A DNA stretch of 64,000 nucleotides from CAYIHX01 sp964363305 (GTDB lineage: Bacteria; Bdellovibrionota; UBA1018). The translations under genes and the position numbers were made by a program. Shown in pieces: positions 1 through 8,157 of this stretch. The stretch's first letter is position 1. Each line of letters starts with the position of its first letter. Below the pieces are notes generated by a model. That model saw only the letters and a program-made list of their open reading frames with translations. It made no database searches and was not told the origin of the DNA. Location of the stretch: NCBI GenBank assembly GCA_964363305.1, contig CAYIHX010000001.1:124001-188000 (forward strand). The letters are read 5' to 3'.

Positions 1-2
1 CA

Positions 3-857
3 GTAATGATCGCGGGCGTTCTTTGGTCGGTGGTTTTGGGTTCACGCACGGTTGAGGTGACGAAGGATATTCCTTTGGAGGTCTTGACGTCGCCGGATGT
101 CGTTCCCGCCAATGATCTCCCGGAAAAGGTGTCTTTCCGACTGGCGGGACCGAAAGCCTTTCTTCGTACTATCCTCGATCGACGAGAGGAGCCGATTCGA
201 ATCAACCTGGTGGGAACGTCCCCGGGGCTTGTTACCCATCGCTTTTTCTCGGACAATATCCGGGTGCCGATCGGCGTCAAGGTGGTGTCGGTCAATCCTG
301 CGGCGATTATGATCCGTTTGGAGCCTCAGAAGCGCAAAGACGTTCCGATTCGCGCCGAACTTCGCGGAACTCCCCCTGCTGGATTCCATGTGTCCGGGCT
401 TACCTTGTCGTCGCCCACATTGCGAATCAAGGGGCCCGAATCGAAGATCTCCGGAGTGAGCGAATTGGTAGCCGTTCCGATCGATGTTTCCTCTCTCTCT
501 GAAACTACGGACAAAACTCTCTTCATCGATCTCGTTCGCCAGGGCGTGCAAGCGGATCAACCGCTTCCCACTGTTCGGGTCACGATTGAGGCGGAGATGA
601 CGAGCGTGCGTTTTAAAAACGTTCCGGTCAGGGTCACAGGGGCCTCTCGGTGGGCGTTCCTTCCCTCATCAGTCACGATTTTGGCACGCGGGCCCGTGCC
701 GTTGATTTCAAAAATGGATCGCGAGCTGGTGCGAGCTCATGTTCGTGTCGATCCGCCTCCCTCCGCTGGGAGTGAGCTCTCTGTGCAGGTCGAGCTGCCT
801 GCTGGGTTTGAAGTGATTCGTGTGCTGCCCGATCGTGTGAAAGTCATCACGAAGTAG
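3..857 (+). CDS. cdaR: YbbR-domain protein, CdaR-like (5' partial)
   Basis: Membrane-anchored protein with extracytoplasmic YbbR repeats; in the CdaA-CdaR-GlmM arrangement CdaR modulates the diadenylate cyclase CdaA. The frame is open to the left edge, so the ATG at position 6 is probably internal: it falls inside the hydrophobic anchor (IAGVLWSVVLG), with a few N-terminal residues missing. About 260 residues of beta-rich YbbR-type sequence follow, with recurrent blocks such as DVPIRAELRGTPPAGFHV and NVPVRVTG. glmM follows 35 bp downstream, the order known from firmicutes and deltaproteobacteria. The family call rests on repeat style and the glmM neighbour; cdaA itself would lie outside the window. 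Confidence 0.8.
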   Translation, partial: VMIAGVLWSVVLGSRTVEVTKDIPLEVLTSPDVVPANDLPEKVSFRLAGPKAFLRTILDRREEPIRINLVGTSPGLVTHRFFSDNIRVPIGVKVVSVNPAAIMIRLEPQKRKDVPIRAELRGTPPAGFHVSGLTLSSPTLRIKGPESKISGVSELVAVPIDVSSLSETTDKTLFIDLVRQGVQADQPLPTVRVTIEAEMTSVRFKNVPVRVTGASRWAFLPSSVTILARGPVPLISKMDRELVRAHVRVDPPPSAGSELSVQVELPAGFEVIRVLPDRVKVITK

Positions 858-892
858 TCGACTTTCTTCTCTGCACTTCCTATAAATTCCCT

Positions 893-2308
893 ATGGCGAA
901 TCGGCTTTTTGGAACTGATGGTGTCCGTGGGTTGGCGAATCAATACCCGATGACGGGAGAAGTAGCGATGGCAGTGGGGCGTGCCGTTGCTCATGTCTTG
1001 ATGACTTTGCAGAATGCGGGGGCAAGAAGCTCCGTGCCAGTCGGTCTGAAGCCGCTCGAATCGAGTCGTACCGTTCGGCGTCCGAAAATCGTGGTGGGTA
1101 AGGATACTCGGCTGTCCGGCTATATGATCGAGATGGCGCTGGCGTCTGGAATTTGTTCCGTAGGTGCCGACGTGATTTTGATCGGACCTTTGCCGACTCC
1201 GGGCGTTGCCTTTGTGACTCAGAGCATGAGGGCCGACGCCGGGATCATGATCTCTGCCTCACACAATCCTTATCATGATAATGGGATCAAGATTTTTTCG
1301 GCTGATGGCTTCAAACTTCCTGATGACATTGAGCTGGAGATTGAACGGTTGGTTCTTTCGAAGGAAATGGATAAGTACCGACCCACGGGAGATCTCGTGG
1401 GCAAGGCCTATCGCATTGACGATGTTTATGGCCGGTACATCGTTTTTTTGAAATCACTATTTCCTCGGGATCTTGACCTGCTGGGGATGCGCATTGTGCT
1501 GGATTGCGCCAATGGCGCCGCTTACAAGGTTGCCCCATTTGTGTTTGAGGAACTCGGGGCGGAGGTCATGAAGCGGGGGGTCGGCCCGAACGGCCTGAAT
1601 ATCAACGATAAGTGTGGAGCGCTCCACCCGGAGAGCATCGCGAGCGCGACGACTGAATATCGTGCGGATATTGGCATCGCGCTCGACGGCGACGGGGATC
1701 GTTGCATTCTGACGGACGAGAACGGCGAAATCGTGGACGGTGACCAGATTATTGGTCTCTGTGCATTAGAGATGCAGACGGCCGGCACATTGGATCACGG
1801 GGTCGTGGTCACTACTCCGATGTCCAATATCGGACTGGAAGTGACCCTGCGCGAGGCCGGAATTCGAATGATTCGAGCTCAGGTGGGAGACCGCTATGTC
1901 GTCGAGACGATGCGTAAGGGGGGGTACAAGCTCGGAGGCGAGCAGTCGGGCCACGTCATTTTCATGGATCATTCGACGACGGGAGATGGGATCATCGCCG
2001 CTTTGAAGGTTCTTGAGGCGATGAGACGAACGGGGAAGAAGCTCTCGGAGTTAAAGCGGCAGATTCGTTTGTTTCCGCAGGTACGTGAAGACGTTCTTGT
2101 TTCCAAGAAGACGCCGTTTGAATCGGTTCCTGACGTTGCCAAGGCGATCTCGGACGGAGAAAAGGAGATCCTCGATCGAGGTCGGGTTTTTGTTCGTTAT
2201 TCAGGGACGGAATCAAAGGCTCGGGTCATGGTCGAGGGCGAAGATGTTCGCCTTATCCAGGGGATTGCGAAGAATATCGCCTCCTCAATTCAGCGGCATA
2301 TGGGATGA
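893..2308 (+). CDS. glmM: phosphoglucosamine mutase GlmM
   Basis: Converts glucosamine-6-phosphate to glucosamine-1-phosphate for UDP-GlcNAc, hence peptidoglycan and LPS. The 471 residues show the family marks in order: FGTDGVRG at the N terminus, the phosphoserine loop ISASHNP (catalytic Ser about 123), the metal loop DGDGDR (265-270), GGEQSGH, and the phosphate-binding RYSGTE near the C terminus. It is about 25 residues longer than typical GlmM because of an insert around residues 42-62 (Pro/Ser/Arg-rich), between the first helix and the VVGKDTR strand. No strong Shine-Dalgarno precedes the ATG. Its stop overlaps the pdxJ start by 4 bases, implying translational coupling. Confidence 0.97.
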   Translation: MANRLFGTDGVRGLANQYPMTGEVAMAVGRAVAHVLMTLQNAGARSSVPVGLKPLESSRTVRRPKIVVGKDTRLSGYMIEMALASGICSVGADVILIGPLPTPGVAFVTQSMRADAGIMISASHNPYHDNGIKIFSADGFKLPDDIELEIERLVLSKEMDKYRPTGDLVGKAYRIDDVYGRYIVFLKSLFPRDLDLLGMRIVLDCANGAAYKVAPFVFEELGAEVMKRGVGPNGLNINDKCGALHPESIASATTEYRADIGIALDGDGDRCILTDENGEIVDGDQIIGLCALEMQTAGTLDHGVVVTTPMSNIGLEVTLREAGIRMIRAQVGDRYVVETMRKGGYKLGGEQSGHVIFMDHSTTGDGIIAALKVLEAMRRTGKKLSELKRQIRLFPQVREDVLVSKKTPFESVPDVAKAISDGEKEILDRGRVFVRYSGTESKARVMVEGEDVRLIQGIAKNIASSIQRHMG

Positions 2309-3090
2309 AGATGATGGTAGGTGAACGCATCGCCAGGCTGGGCGTCAATATCGATCATTTCGCGACACTTCGGCAGCTCCGCGGAACTCCCTACCCGAAC
2401 CTCGTCGAGGTCGCTCAAGCCGTCGTGGCCGCCGGTGCCCAGCAGATCACCGTTCATCTGCGGGAGGATCGGCGGCATATTCAGGATGGGGACGTAAGGG
2501 ACCTGAAAAAGAATTTACGAGGGGCTTCTTTGAATCTTGAAATGGCGACTGACCCTGGGATTACACGGTTCGCCCTGAAGGTGAGACCGGACTGGGTTTG
2601 CATCGTTCCCGAACGTCGATTCGAGGTCACCACGGAGGGAGGACTCGATTTGAAACGTGGAAAGAAGCGTTTGGCGGAGACGATTATTCAGCTGAAGAAA
2701 GCGAAAATTTGCGTGAGTCTTTTCGTGGAGCCCTCGCTTGAGGCCATGAGGCAGGCGGCTGAATTTGGCGCGGACGCCGTTGAGTTGCACACCGGGCGCT
2801 ATTGTCTGGCTTCGCAGGGTGCGTTCGGAGCTCGATCGCGAGCGATGGAGAAGAAAGAACTCGATCGAATTGCCCTGGCTGGACTCGAAGCCGTGAAGTG
2901 CGGCCTCGCTGTTCATGCGGGGCATGGTTTCGATCTTTCCAACGTCAGACCGGTCGCAGCGATGTGCCGACCGGGCGGTGAGGTGTTGATCGAGGAATTT
3001 AATATTGGTCACTATTTGGTATGCCGAGCTGCGCTGGTTGGATTGAAGGGCGCTGTTCGGGAGATGATTGCCGCCGTAGGAGCCCCATAA
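2305..3090 (+). CDS. pdxJ: pyridoxine 5'-phosphate synthase PdxJ
   Basis: Last step of the DXP-dependent vitamin B6 pathway: joins 1-deoxyxylulose-5-phosphate and aminoacetone-3-phosphate to pyridoxine 5'-phosphate in the cytosol. The 261-residue TIM barrel carries the family signatures RLGVNIDHFATLRQLRG, ITVHLREDRRHIQD, VELHTGRY and GLAVHAGHGFD. ATG at 2305 overlaps the glmM stop; a second ATG two codons later and the GTAGGTG before the ERIARLGVN block leave the exact start slightly open. The stop overlaps the next start (TAATG). Length and all catalytic motifs are normal. Confidence 0.97.
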   Translation: MKMMVGERIARLGVNIDHFATLRQLRGTPYPNLVEVAQAVVAAGAQQITVHLREDRRHIQDGDVRDLKKNLRGASLNLEMATDPGITRFALKVRPDWVCIVPERRFEVTTEGGLDLKRGKKRLAETIIQLKKAKICVSLFVEPSLEAMRQAAEFGADAVELHTGRYCLASQGAFGARSRAMEKKELDRIALAGLEAVKCGLAVHAGHGFDLSNVRPVAAMCRPGGEVLIEEFNIGHYLVCRAALVGLKGAVREMIAAVGAP

Positions 3091-4694
3091 TGAGTCGCAC
3101 AAGCAGTTTGAGAATTTGCAGCAGCCAGGAGATGCGGGCTCTAGATGAGATCGCTGAGCAGGAGTATGGGATCGACGCCATCGTCCTGATGGAGAACGCT
3201 GGACGTGCGGCGACCCAGGTACTGCTGGAGCAGTATCCGCAGGCGGGCCGGGAACGGGAGATTCTGGTGTTCGCGGGTAAGGGCAATAATGCGGGGGATG
3301 CCTTTGTCGTCGCGCGGCGATTGATCTGCCTGGATCGCAAGGTTCGGATTTTTCACGTGGCCGACGAGAAGAGCTACAAGGGTTCGACGCTCCGAAATTT
3401 TGAAATTCTGAAAAAGCTCAAGGCGAAGATGACGCCCATTGAAAATGTTTCGGAACTCGAATCGTTTTTCAGCAGTGCGCAGGGACCCTTCACCATCGTT
3501 GATGGTTTGATTGGTACTGGGTTGAGAGGAAATCTCGAGGGAATTTTCTATGATGTCGTTGAGTGCCTGAATACCCTCGGGTGCGATCAAGTTCTTGCTC
3601 TTGACATCCCCAGCGGAGTGAGTGGTGACACGGGCGTGATTCACGGCACTTCGGTTCAGGCCTCGTTGACGATTTCCTTTGGTTTTCCCAAGCTCGGCCA
3701 TTTTTTGCCGCCAGGAGCCGGGAGGCGGGGCACCCTGATCAACGTCGATATTTCTCTTCCGGCGCGCTTTCGAAGAGAGGGGGATAAGTTTCTTCTTCTG
3801 CCCCAGCCGATGCGGGAGCTGTTGAACGAGCGGGATCGATACGGTCACAAGAATTCTTTTGGTCACACGCTGCTCGTGGGTGGAAGTCCCGGGCGCCTCG
3901 GTGCGATCGCGATGGCGGCGAGTGCGACGCATAAGATGGGAACCGGGTTGGTCACTGTTGCGACCTGGGAAGACTCTTTTGGAACGCTGCTCATCAAGCT
4001 GCCGAACGAAACGATGGCACTTCCCCTGAAGCTTGAAGGGCCTGATCTTGAGATCTACCGGAAAAATCTCTCCATGTATTCGAGCATTGTTGTAGGTCCT
4101 GGCCTTGGGCTCAGGGCCGAAGGGGTGAAGGTTCTCGAGGAGATTTTCGCTCATTACTCGGGTCCGATCGTACTCGATGCGGATGCATTAAATTTGGTCG
4201 CGGATCATCGAATGCATGATTTGCTGGTGAGAAGGCGCGCACCGACCGTGTTGACACCTCATGTGGGAGAGATGGCGAGGCTCCTCGACTGGCCGAAGGA
4301 GCAGGTGACTCAGGACCCGATTCGAGCTCTCCGTGAGGCGGTGAAAAAAACCCATGCGACGGTCATTCTCAAAGGGGCGGCGACCCTGATGGCGTCGACG
4401 GATGAGCTGATCTATTTGAATCACTACCCAAATGACGGTATGGCCACGGCCGGCAGCGGGGACGTGCTTGCGGGAATGATCGGGGGGTTGCTCGGACAGA
4501 AAATGGATGCCTTTCAGGCGACCCAGTTAGGAGTTTATCTTCATAGCTTGGCTGGAGACCTTGCCGCCGAAGATCGGGGCCATCGCAGTATGACGGCGCC
4601 AGACATCGTAGAGAATATAGGAAATGCCTTTAAAAAAATCAAAATCCCCATCACCCGGTCCCTCCCTGTGGAGAGCCGAGCCACGCTGCTCTGA
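3090..4694 (+). CDS. nnr: bifunctional NAD(P)HX epimerase/dehydratase
   Basis: Repairs hydrated NAD(P)H. The N-terminal half (about residues 10-225) is the YjeF_N epimerase, with the nucleotide loop GKGNNAGDAF and the LDIPSGVSGDTG block. The C-terminal half (about 250-515) is the ADP-dependent dehydratase, with TVLTPHVGEMARL, VILKGAATL and the ribokinase-like ATAGSGDVLAGMIGGLL loop. The frame can be extended to an upstream ATG at 3021, but that would lie inside pdxJ; the ATG at 3090 gives the usual family N terminus (ICSSQEMRALDE) and a 534-residue product. The epimerase loop reads NNAGD rather than the common NNGGD, a conservative change. Confidence 0.94.
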   Translation: MSRTSSLRICSSQEMRALDEIAEQEYGIDAIVLMENAGRAATQVLLEQYPQAGREREILVFAGKGNNAGDAFVVARRLICLDRKVRIFHVADEKSYKGSTLRNFEILKKLKAKMTPIENVSELESFFSSAQGPFTIVDGLIGTGLRGNLEGIFYDVVECLNTLGCDQVLALDIPSGVSGDTGVIHGTSVQASLTISFGFPKLGHFLPPGAGRRGTLINVDISLPARFRREGDKFLLLPQPMRELLNERDRYGHKNSFGHTLLVGGSPGRLGAIAMAASATHKMGTGLVTVATWEDSFGTLLIKLPNETMALPLKLEGPDLEIYRKNLSMYSSIVVGPGLGLRAEGVKVLEEIFAHYSGPIVLDADALNLVADHRMHDLLVRRRAPTVLTPHVGEMARLLDWPKEQVTQDPIRALREAVKKTHATVILKGAATLMASTDELIYLNHYPNDGMATAGSGDVLAGMIGGLLGQKMDAFQATQLGVYLHSLAGDLAAEDRGHRSMTAPDIVENIGNAFKKIKIPITRSLPVESRATLL

Positions 4695-5148
4695 GTTCGA
4701 CCTGGACCAGTTAGCGCAAACGCTTGCACGGGAGCTGGGTCCTGGCGATCGTGTGTTGCTGGAAGGTCCGCTCGGTGCTGGAAAATCAACTTTCGCGCGT
4801 TTCCTTCTTGAGGCGTTGGGTGCGGATCGTCCATCCGAGGGCAGCCCGACGTTTTCGTTGGTGCATCTCTATCCCTTGAGGGGGGGCGTTATTCAAGGGG
4901 CTCACCTCGATCTCTACCGTCTTAAGTCGGAAGAGGAGATTGAAGAGGCGGGGCTGCTTGATTACCTTTGGGACGAAGAAGGAATCGCGCTGGTCGAGTG
5001 GCTATCGCTTTGGCCGGGCTTAGAGGCTAGACTTTGGGGTGAGTTGTCCAAGGCCGAGCGGAATCGGGTTTGGAAGGTCGCTCTGGACTTCGTTTCGAAT
5101 GAGCAGGCACTTCGGCAAGTACGGGTCGAGATCAGGCAGCCTGCTTGA
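4624..5148 (+). CDS. tsaE: tRNA threonylcarbamoyladenosine biosynthesis ATPase TsaE
   Basis: ATPase partner of TsaB/TsaD in making t6A37 on ANN-decoding tRNAs. The 174 residues contain the P-loop GPLGAGKST (about 49-57), the SPTFSLVHLY switch block, HLDLYRL and the conserved VEW motif. The ATG at 4624, preceded by AGGA, lies 71 bp inside the end of nnr in another frame; no in-frame start codon occurs between it and the P-loop, so the overlap is probably real. Pairing with nnr is common in bacteria (fused or adjacent yjeE/yjeF). The gene meets the minus-strand gene tail-to-tail with a 17-bp overlap. Confidence 0.95.
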   Translation: MPLKKSKSPSPGPSLWRAEPRCSEFDLDQLAQTLARELGPGDRVLLEGPLGAGKSTFARFLLEALGADRPSEGSPTFSLVHLYPLRGGVIQGAHLDLYRLKSEEEIEEAGLLDYLWDEEGIALVEWLSLWPGLEARLWGELSKAERNRVWKVALDFVSNEQALRQVRVEIRQPA

Positions 5149-5992
5149 CCACTACGGAAGAGTGAATCCATTTCAGGGCGTCGGCGGCTTGGGCGCGCAG
5201 ACTCGTTTTTGAGAATAAGATCAGGATTCCACGGCAATAGGTGGGCGATCCAACCCGTAACACGGTCATCCATTCGGTCTCGAGCGCGCCAAAGGCACTT
5301 CGAACCAAATTGCGCAAACTCCCGATATCCGTAGCCTGCCCTGGGGGTGAAAATTCGGCGAGCCCGTCTCCGAGAAGCTTTTGCCAAAGTTCGGGAAAAA
5401 GATCGGATTGGGTTTTAACGCCCAGCCAGATGTCTCGTCGTTTCCCTGGAGCGAAGGTGGCCGTCGCAACGAATTCAAGTTTACCGGTGGGACCGCTTCT
5501 TCCGGCTAAAAAAAGTCCTGAGGTGGCGCCGAGGGCAATTATAGCGAGCAGGCCCCGACCGAGTGGATCTTGTCCGGCGACGAGAGTGGCCTTCGTCCAT
5601 TCGATGAGGGGTGTCGCCAACGGGGCAGAGGCTCGTTTTCGGGCGGTGGTGACTGTTGCGACTCGTACTGAAGGAGCGGATTGGATTTCTGCGCTGGATA
5701 GCTCAGGAGAGAGAGTAATTTCCATCGGTGGTTCCAAGGGGGGGAGCGGTGTGCCCATTTCGGTGGAGGGTTCAAAGGCTGAGGGAGGCACGGCAACCTC
5801 GAGCACTGTGTGCTCCGAAAAAGCGGGGGGGGGCGCTAGTGGAGGCATTGGGGGAGTCTGTGGTTTTTCGATGCCGAGCTTTTTACGATTCAAGAGGCGC
5901 GTGACGCTGGGCATGTCGTTCACGCCAGTAGCGTCGTGATCGACCTTGAATGAAGACTGCGTTTGATCAGGGCTTTTTTTTCCGCTCGTCAT
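5132..5992 (-). CDS. Pro-rich protein of unknown function
   Basis: Not recognised. The 286-residue protein has a polar N terminus, a Pro-rich low-complexity stretch (about residues 40-95, with PPMPPLAPPPAF and PLPPLEPP), one hydrophobic segment around residues 148-162 (LLAIIALGATSGLFLAG) and a C-terminal globular part of about 115 residues containing the only Cys. The organisation suggests a membrane-tethered or unstructured-linker protein. Its ATG overlaps the stop of the upstream histidine kinase by 4 bases, so the two are translationally coupled and probably work together. Codon use looks like that of its neighbours. Confidence 0.7.
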   Translation of the reverse strand: MTSGKKSPDQTQSSFKVDHDATGVNDMPSVTRLLNRKKLGIEKPQTPPMPPLAPPPAFSEHTVLEVAVPPSAFEPSTEMGTPLPPLEPPMEITLSPELSSAEIQSAPSVRVATVTTARKRASAPLATPLIEWTKATLVAGQDPLGRGLLAIIALGATSGLFLAGRSGPTGKLEFVATATFAPGKRRDIWLGVKTQSDLFPELWQKLLGDGLAEFSPPGQATDIGSLRNLVRSAFGALETEWMTVLRVGSPTYCRGILILFSKTSLRAQAADALKWIHSSVVVKQAA

Positions 5993-7416
5993 ATCCCTCT
6001 CCCTTGTTGGAAAATAATTGTGAACTGCGTGTGGGGGGAGTCGGGGTTATGCGAGAGTTGCCCTGAATTTTTTTCAATGAGGCCTAAAGCGGTTGAGTAC
6101 CCAAGTCCGACGTGTTTGCTCGGATCCTTGGTTGTGAAAAATGGCTTTCCAAGCTTTTTAGCGATCTCGCCAGGGATTCCCACTCCGCTGTCGGTGATTG
6201 AAAAGTTGACTTGAGTGGGACGCGAAATGATTTTTTTTGCCTGGATTCGAATCCAACGCTCAGGAGTCAGGCCCCGGGTGGCGTCGAGCGCGTTGCTGAC
6301 GAGTTGAAAGAGAGCGAGCGTCAATTCATTTGGCCTGCCGCGCACGGTAAGTCCGGGCTCGATTTCCGCAAAAAAGTCCGTGCCTTCTTTTTTTGCGCGC
6401 TCACCGCAAAGGTTAAATACGGAAGTGATGATGGTCGCGAGCTCCACGTTCTGCGGTGGCTCGCCTTCAGGCGTTTGTCGGGAGAAAGCCAGAAGACCGT
6501 GCGTAATTCGAGAAATTCGGTCGATGTGTTTTCGCGCTCTTTCGATGTTAGTTTTATGTTTAACGGGTTGAAGACCCGTACCGTCATCCAAGATGAGATA
6601 GTCGAGAGTGCTACTCACGATCATGAGGGGGTTGTTGATCTCGTGAGCAACTCCTGCGGCGATCTCCCCCAGCGAGCGCATCCGCGCGGAATGAGTGAGG
6701 CTTGTTTCGTACTCCGCAATGAAGCGAAGGCGTGAATTTTCGGTGGCGAAGTTTTCTCCAACTGCGGCGAGGGCGCACATTCCCGCGCCGCATTGCAGCG
6801 CCGCTGAAATGAGGAAGCCGTAAATGAGGAATTCCGGCTGATTGAAGAGAAAAATAAAGTCGACTGCGTGCAGACCCATGAGGAGGAGCATGAAAGCATA
6901 GACACGAACGGCAGTAGGAGTAGTGCCGGACGGCATCATGAGAACTCGAATCGAAGTGAGCGAGGCAAGGGTGCTCATGACCAGGGGAATGGGTGCATAG
7001 CCGAGCCGGCCATCCATTTGACTCATGGACCATGCGACTGCGATGCCGAGGGCGAGGGCCATGGCTGACAGGTAGGGGAGGGCACGAAATCGTACTCCCC
7101 CTAGATCGGCGAGAAGAGATATCATAGGGATTGCCGAGAGGAGACTTGTCGCGAACCCAGCAAACGTGGCGAGGGTTCCCCTCTCGGCCACCAAACCATT
7201 GACGACCATTCCGGCGACGACACCGAGCCACACCCCGAAAAGTCGTTTATAGAATCGATTTTTCGTCGCCCACCAGAGTGTGGCGCACACTACGGCGTTT
7301 GTTGCAATCATGAGTGCGTAGAGCAAGAGGACGCTCTTGAGTTGTTCTGTCACTGAACAGCTTGTCGGTAAATGACGAGGGGGCCTGAACTTTTCCCGGG
7401 ATACCGAGTAACTCAA
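5989..7416 (-). CDS. membrane sensor histidine kinase
   Basis: Orphan sensor kinase of up to 475 residues. The N-terminal half has about six to seven hydrophobic segments (residues 28-230) forming an integral-membrane sensor. The phosphoacceptor box is GEIAAGVAHEINNPL, followed by an N box QLVSNALDAT, a G1 box DSGVGIP and a G2 block VGLGYSTALGLI, all expected for a HisKA/HATPase_c kinase of the NtrB-like class. No response regulator is adjacent; the coupled partner is the Pro-rich protein downstream. The longest frame begins with TTG at 7416; a GTG at 7353, just before the first membrane segment, is a good alternative start. Confidence 0.92.
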   Translation of the reverse strand: MSYSVSREKFRPPRHLPTSCSVTEQLKSVLLLYALMIATNAVVCATLWWATKNRFYKRLFGVWLGVVAGMVVNGLVAERGTLATFAGFATSLLSAIPMISLLADLGGVRFRALPYLSAMALALGIAVAWSMSQMDGRLGYAPIPLVMSTLASLTSIRVLMMPSGTTPTAVRVYAFMLLLMGLHAVDFIFLFNQPEFLIYGFLISAALQCGAGMCALAAVGENFATENSRLRFIAEYETSLTHSARMRSLGEIAAGVAHEINNPLMIVSSTLDYLILDDGTGLQPVKHKTNIERARKHIDRISRITHGLLAFSRQTPEGEPPQNVELATIITSVFNLCGERAKKEGTDFFAEIEPGLTVRGRPNELTLALFQLVSNALDATRGLTPERWIRIQAKKIISRPTQVNFSITDSGVGIPGEIAKKLGKPFFTTKDPSKHVGLGYSTALGLIEKNSGQLSHNPDSPHTQFTIIFQQGRGI

Positions 7417-7555
7417 TCGGATCAGTGGAGGGAGAGTGGGGTAGCTTGGTATTTATTTTTATTCAGTAAAGTTAAATAGTTGTGGGTATATGAATGGCTT
7501 GATCAATTCTACTCACAGGTCTTCAGACGCCGCTTTGTGCGGTAAAGAAGACTTA

Positions 7556-7568
7556 ATTCTTCAAGAAT
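7556..7568. promoter_or_regulatory. short palindrome and possible -35 upstream of the Rrf2 gene
   Basis: ATTCTT-C-AAGAAT is a perfect 6-bp inverted repeat, and TTGACG at 7574-7579 follows at once and could be a -35 element; no convincing -10 is visible at 17 bp. The element lies 80 bp before the start of the Rrf2 regulator and may be its own operator. It is the only notable structure in the 231-bp gap between the divergent kinase and regulator genes. Confidence 0.35.
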
Positions 7569-7647
7569 ATTAGTTGACGAGCAAGATACACAATGGTACG
7601 TCCTCAGTCAGGGTCGGTGAGAGGGAAATAGGGAGAAGAAGAAAATT

Positions 7648-8157
7648 ATGCGCCTCACTTCAAAAGGTAGATATGCGGTCCGGGCTATTCTGGACCTGAC
7701 TTTTAATTCAAATGGTCGTCCTGTTCGACTTCAGGAGATTTCTGAACGACAGAGGATCTCGCTCCATTATCTCGAGCAGCTTTTCAGACGCCTCCGAAAG
7801 GGGTCGGTGGTGAAGAGTGTTCGTGGTCCGGGTGGGGGCTATGTTCTCAGCCGCGCCATGGACGAAATCTCGATCAAAGATGTGTTGCTCAGCGTGGGTG
7901 AAAACATCAACCCGGCTCGCGACCTCATTGGGTCGAGCGACGTGAAGAGCGATACGGTTGAGTTCGTTTTGACGAAGACCTATTTCGAAAACCTCGGCGT
8001 GATTATGCAGGAGTACCTGATGACCACGTCCGTCGGTGACCTGATCCGTAAGGCACGCGGCACACAGGAGCTTCCAAAAGCGGCATCTGCGGTTCTCGAT
8101 GCTTCGGGTTTCACGGCTCCGTCGACTCATGCAGGCAAGCCACGCGATCTATCTTGA
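7648..8157 (+). CDS. Rrf2/IscR-family transcriptional regulator, cysteine-free
   Basis: DNA-binding regulator of the Rrf2 family: MRLTSKGRYAVRAILDL opening, winged helix with ISLHYLEQLFRRLRKGSVVKSVRGPGGGYVL, and an IscR-like C-terminal helix (TKTYFENLGVIMQEYL). IscR binds a 2Fe-2S cluster through three Cys in the loop after the wing; here that stretch (about residues 88-105) and the entire 169-residue protein have no Cys. It overlaps the cysteine desulfurase by 29 bp, so it likely controls sulfur/cluster genes but cannot hold a cluster in the standard way. A purine-rich GGGAGAAGAAG sits before the ATG. Confidence 0.93.
   Translation: MRLTSKGRYAVRAILDLTFNSNGRPVRLQEISERQRISLHYLEQLFRRLRKGSVVKSVRGPGGGYVLSRAMDEISIKDVLLSVGENINPARDLIGSSDVKSDTVEFVLTKTYFENLGVIMQEYLMTTSVGDLIRKARGTQELPKAASAVLDASGFTAPSTHAGKPRDLS

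Noticed and set aside
3141..4154. 337-residue minus-strand frame opposite nnr
   Set aside because: Antisense shadow of a well-supported gene; Arg/His/Gln-rich, no motif, no ribosome site.
5241..5939. 232-residue plus-strand frame opposite the Pro-rich protein gene
   Set aside because: The minus frame is coupled to the kinase and has a better start; the plus frame has no recognisable features. Some doubt remains because both are unknown.
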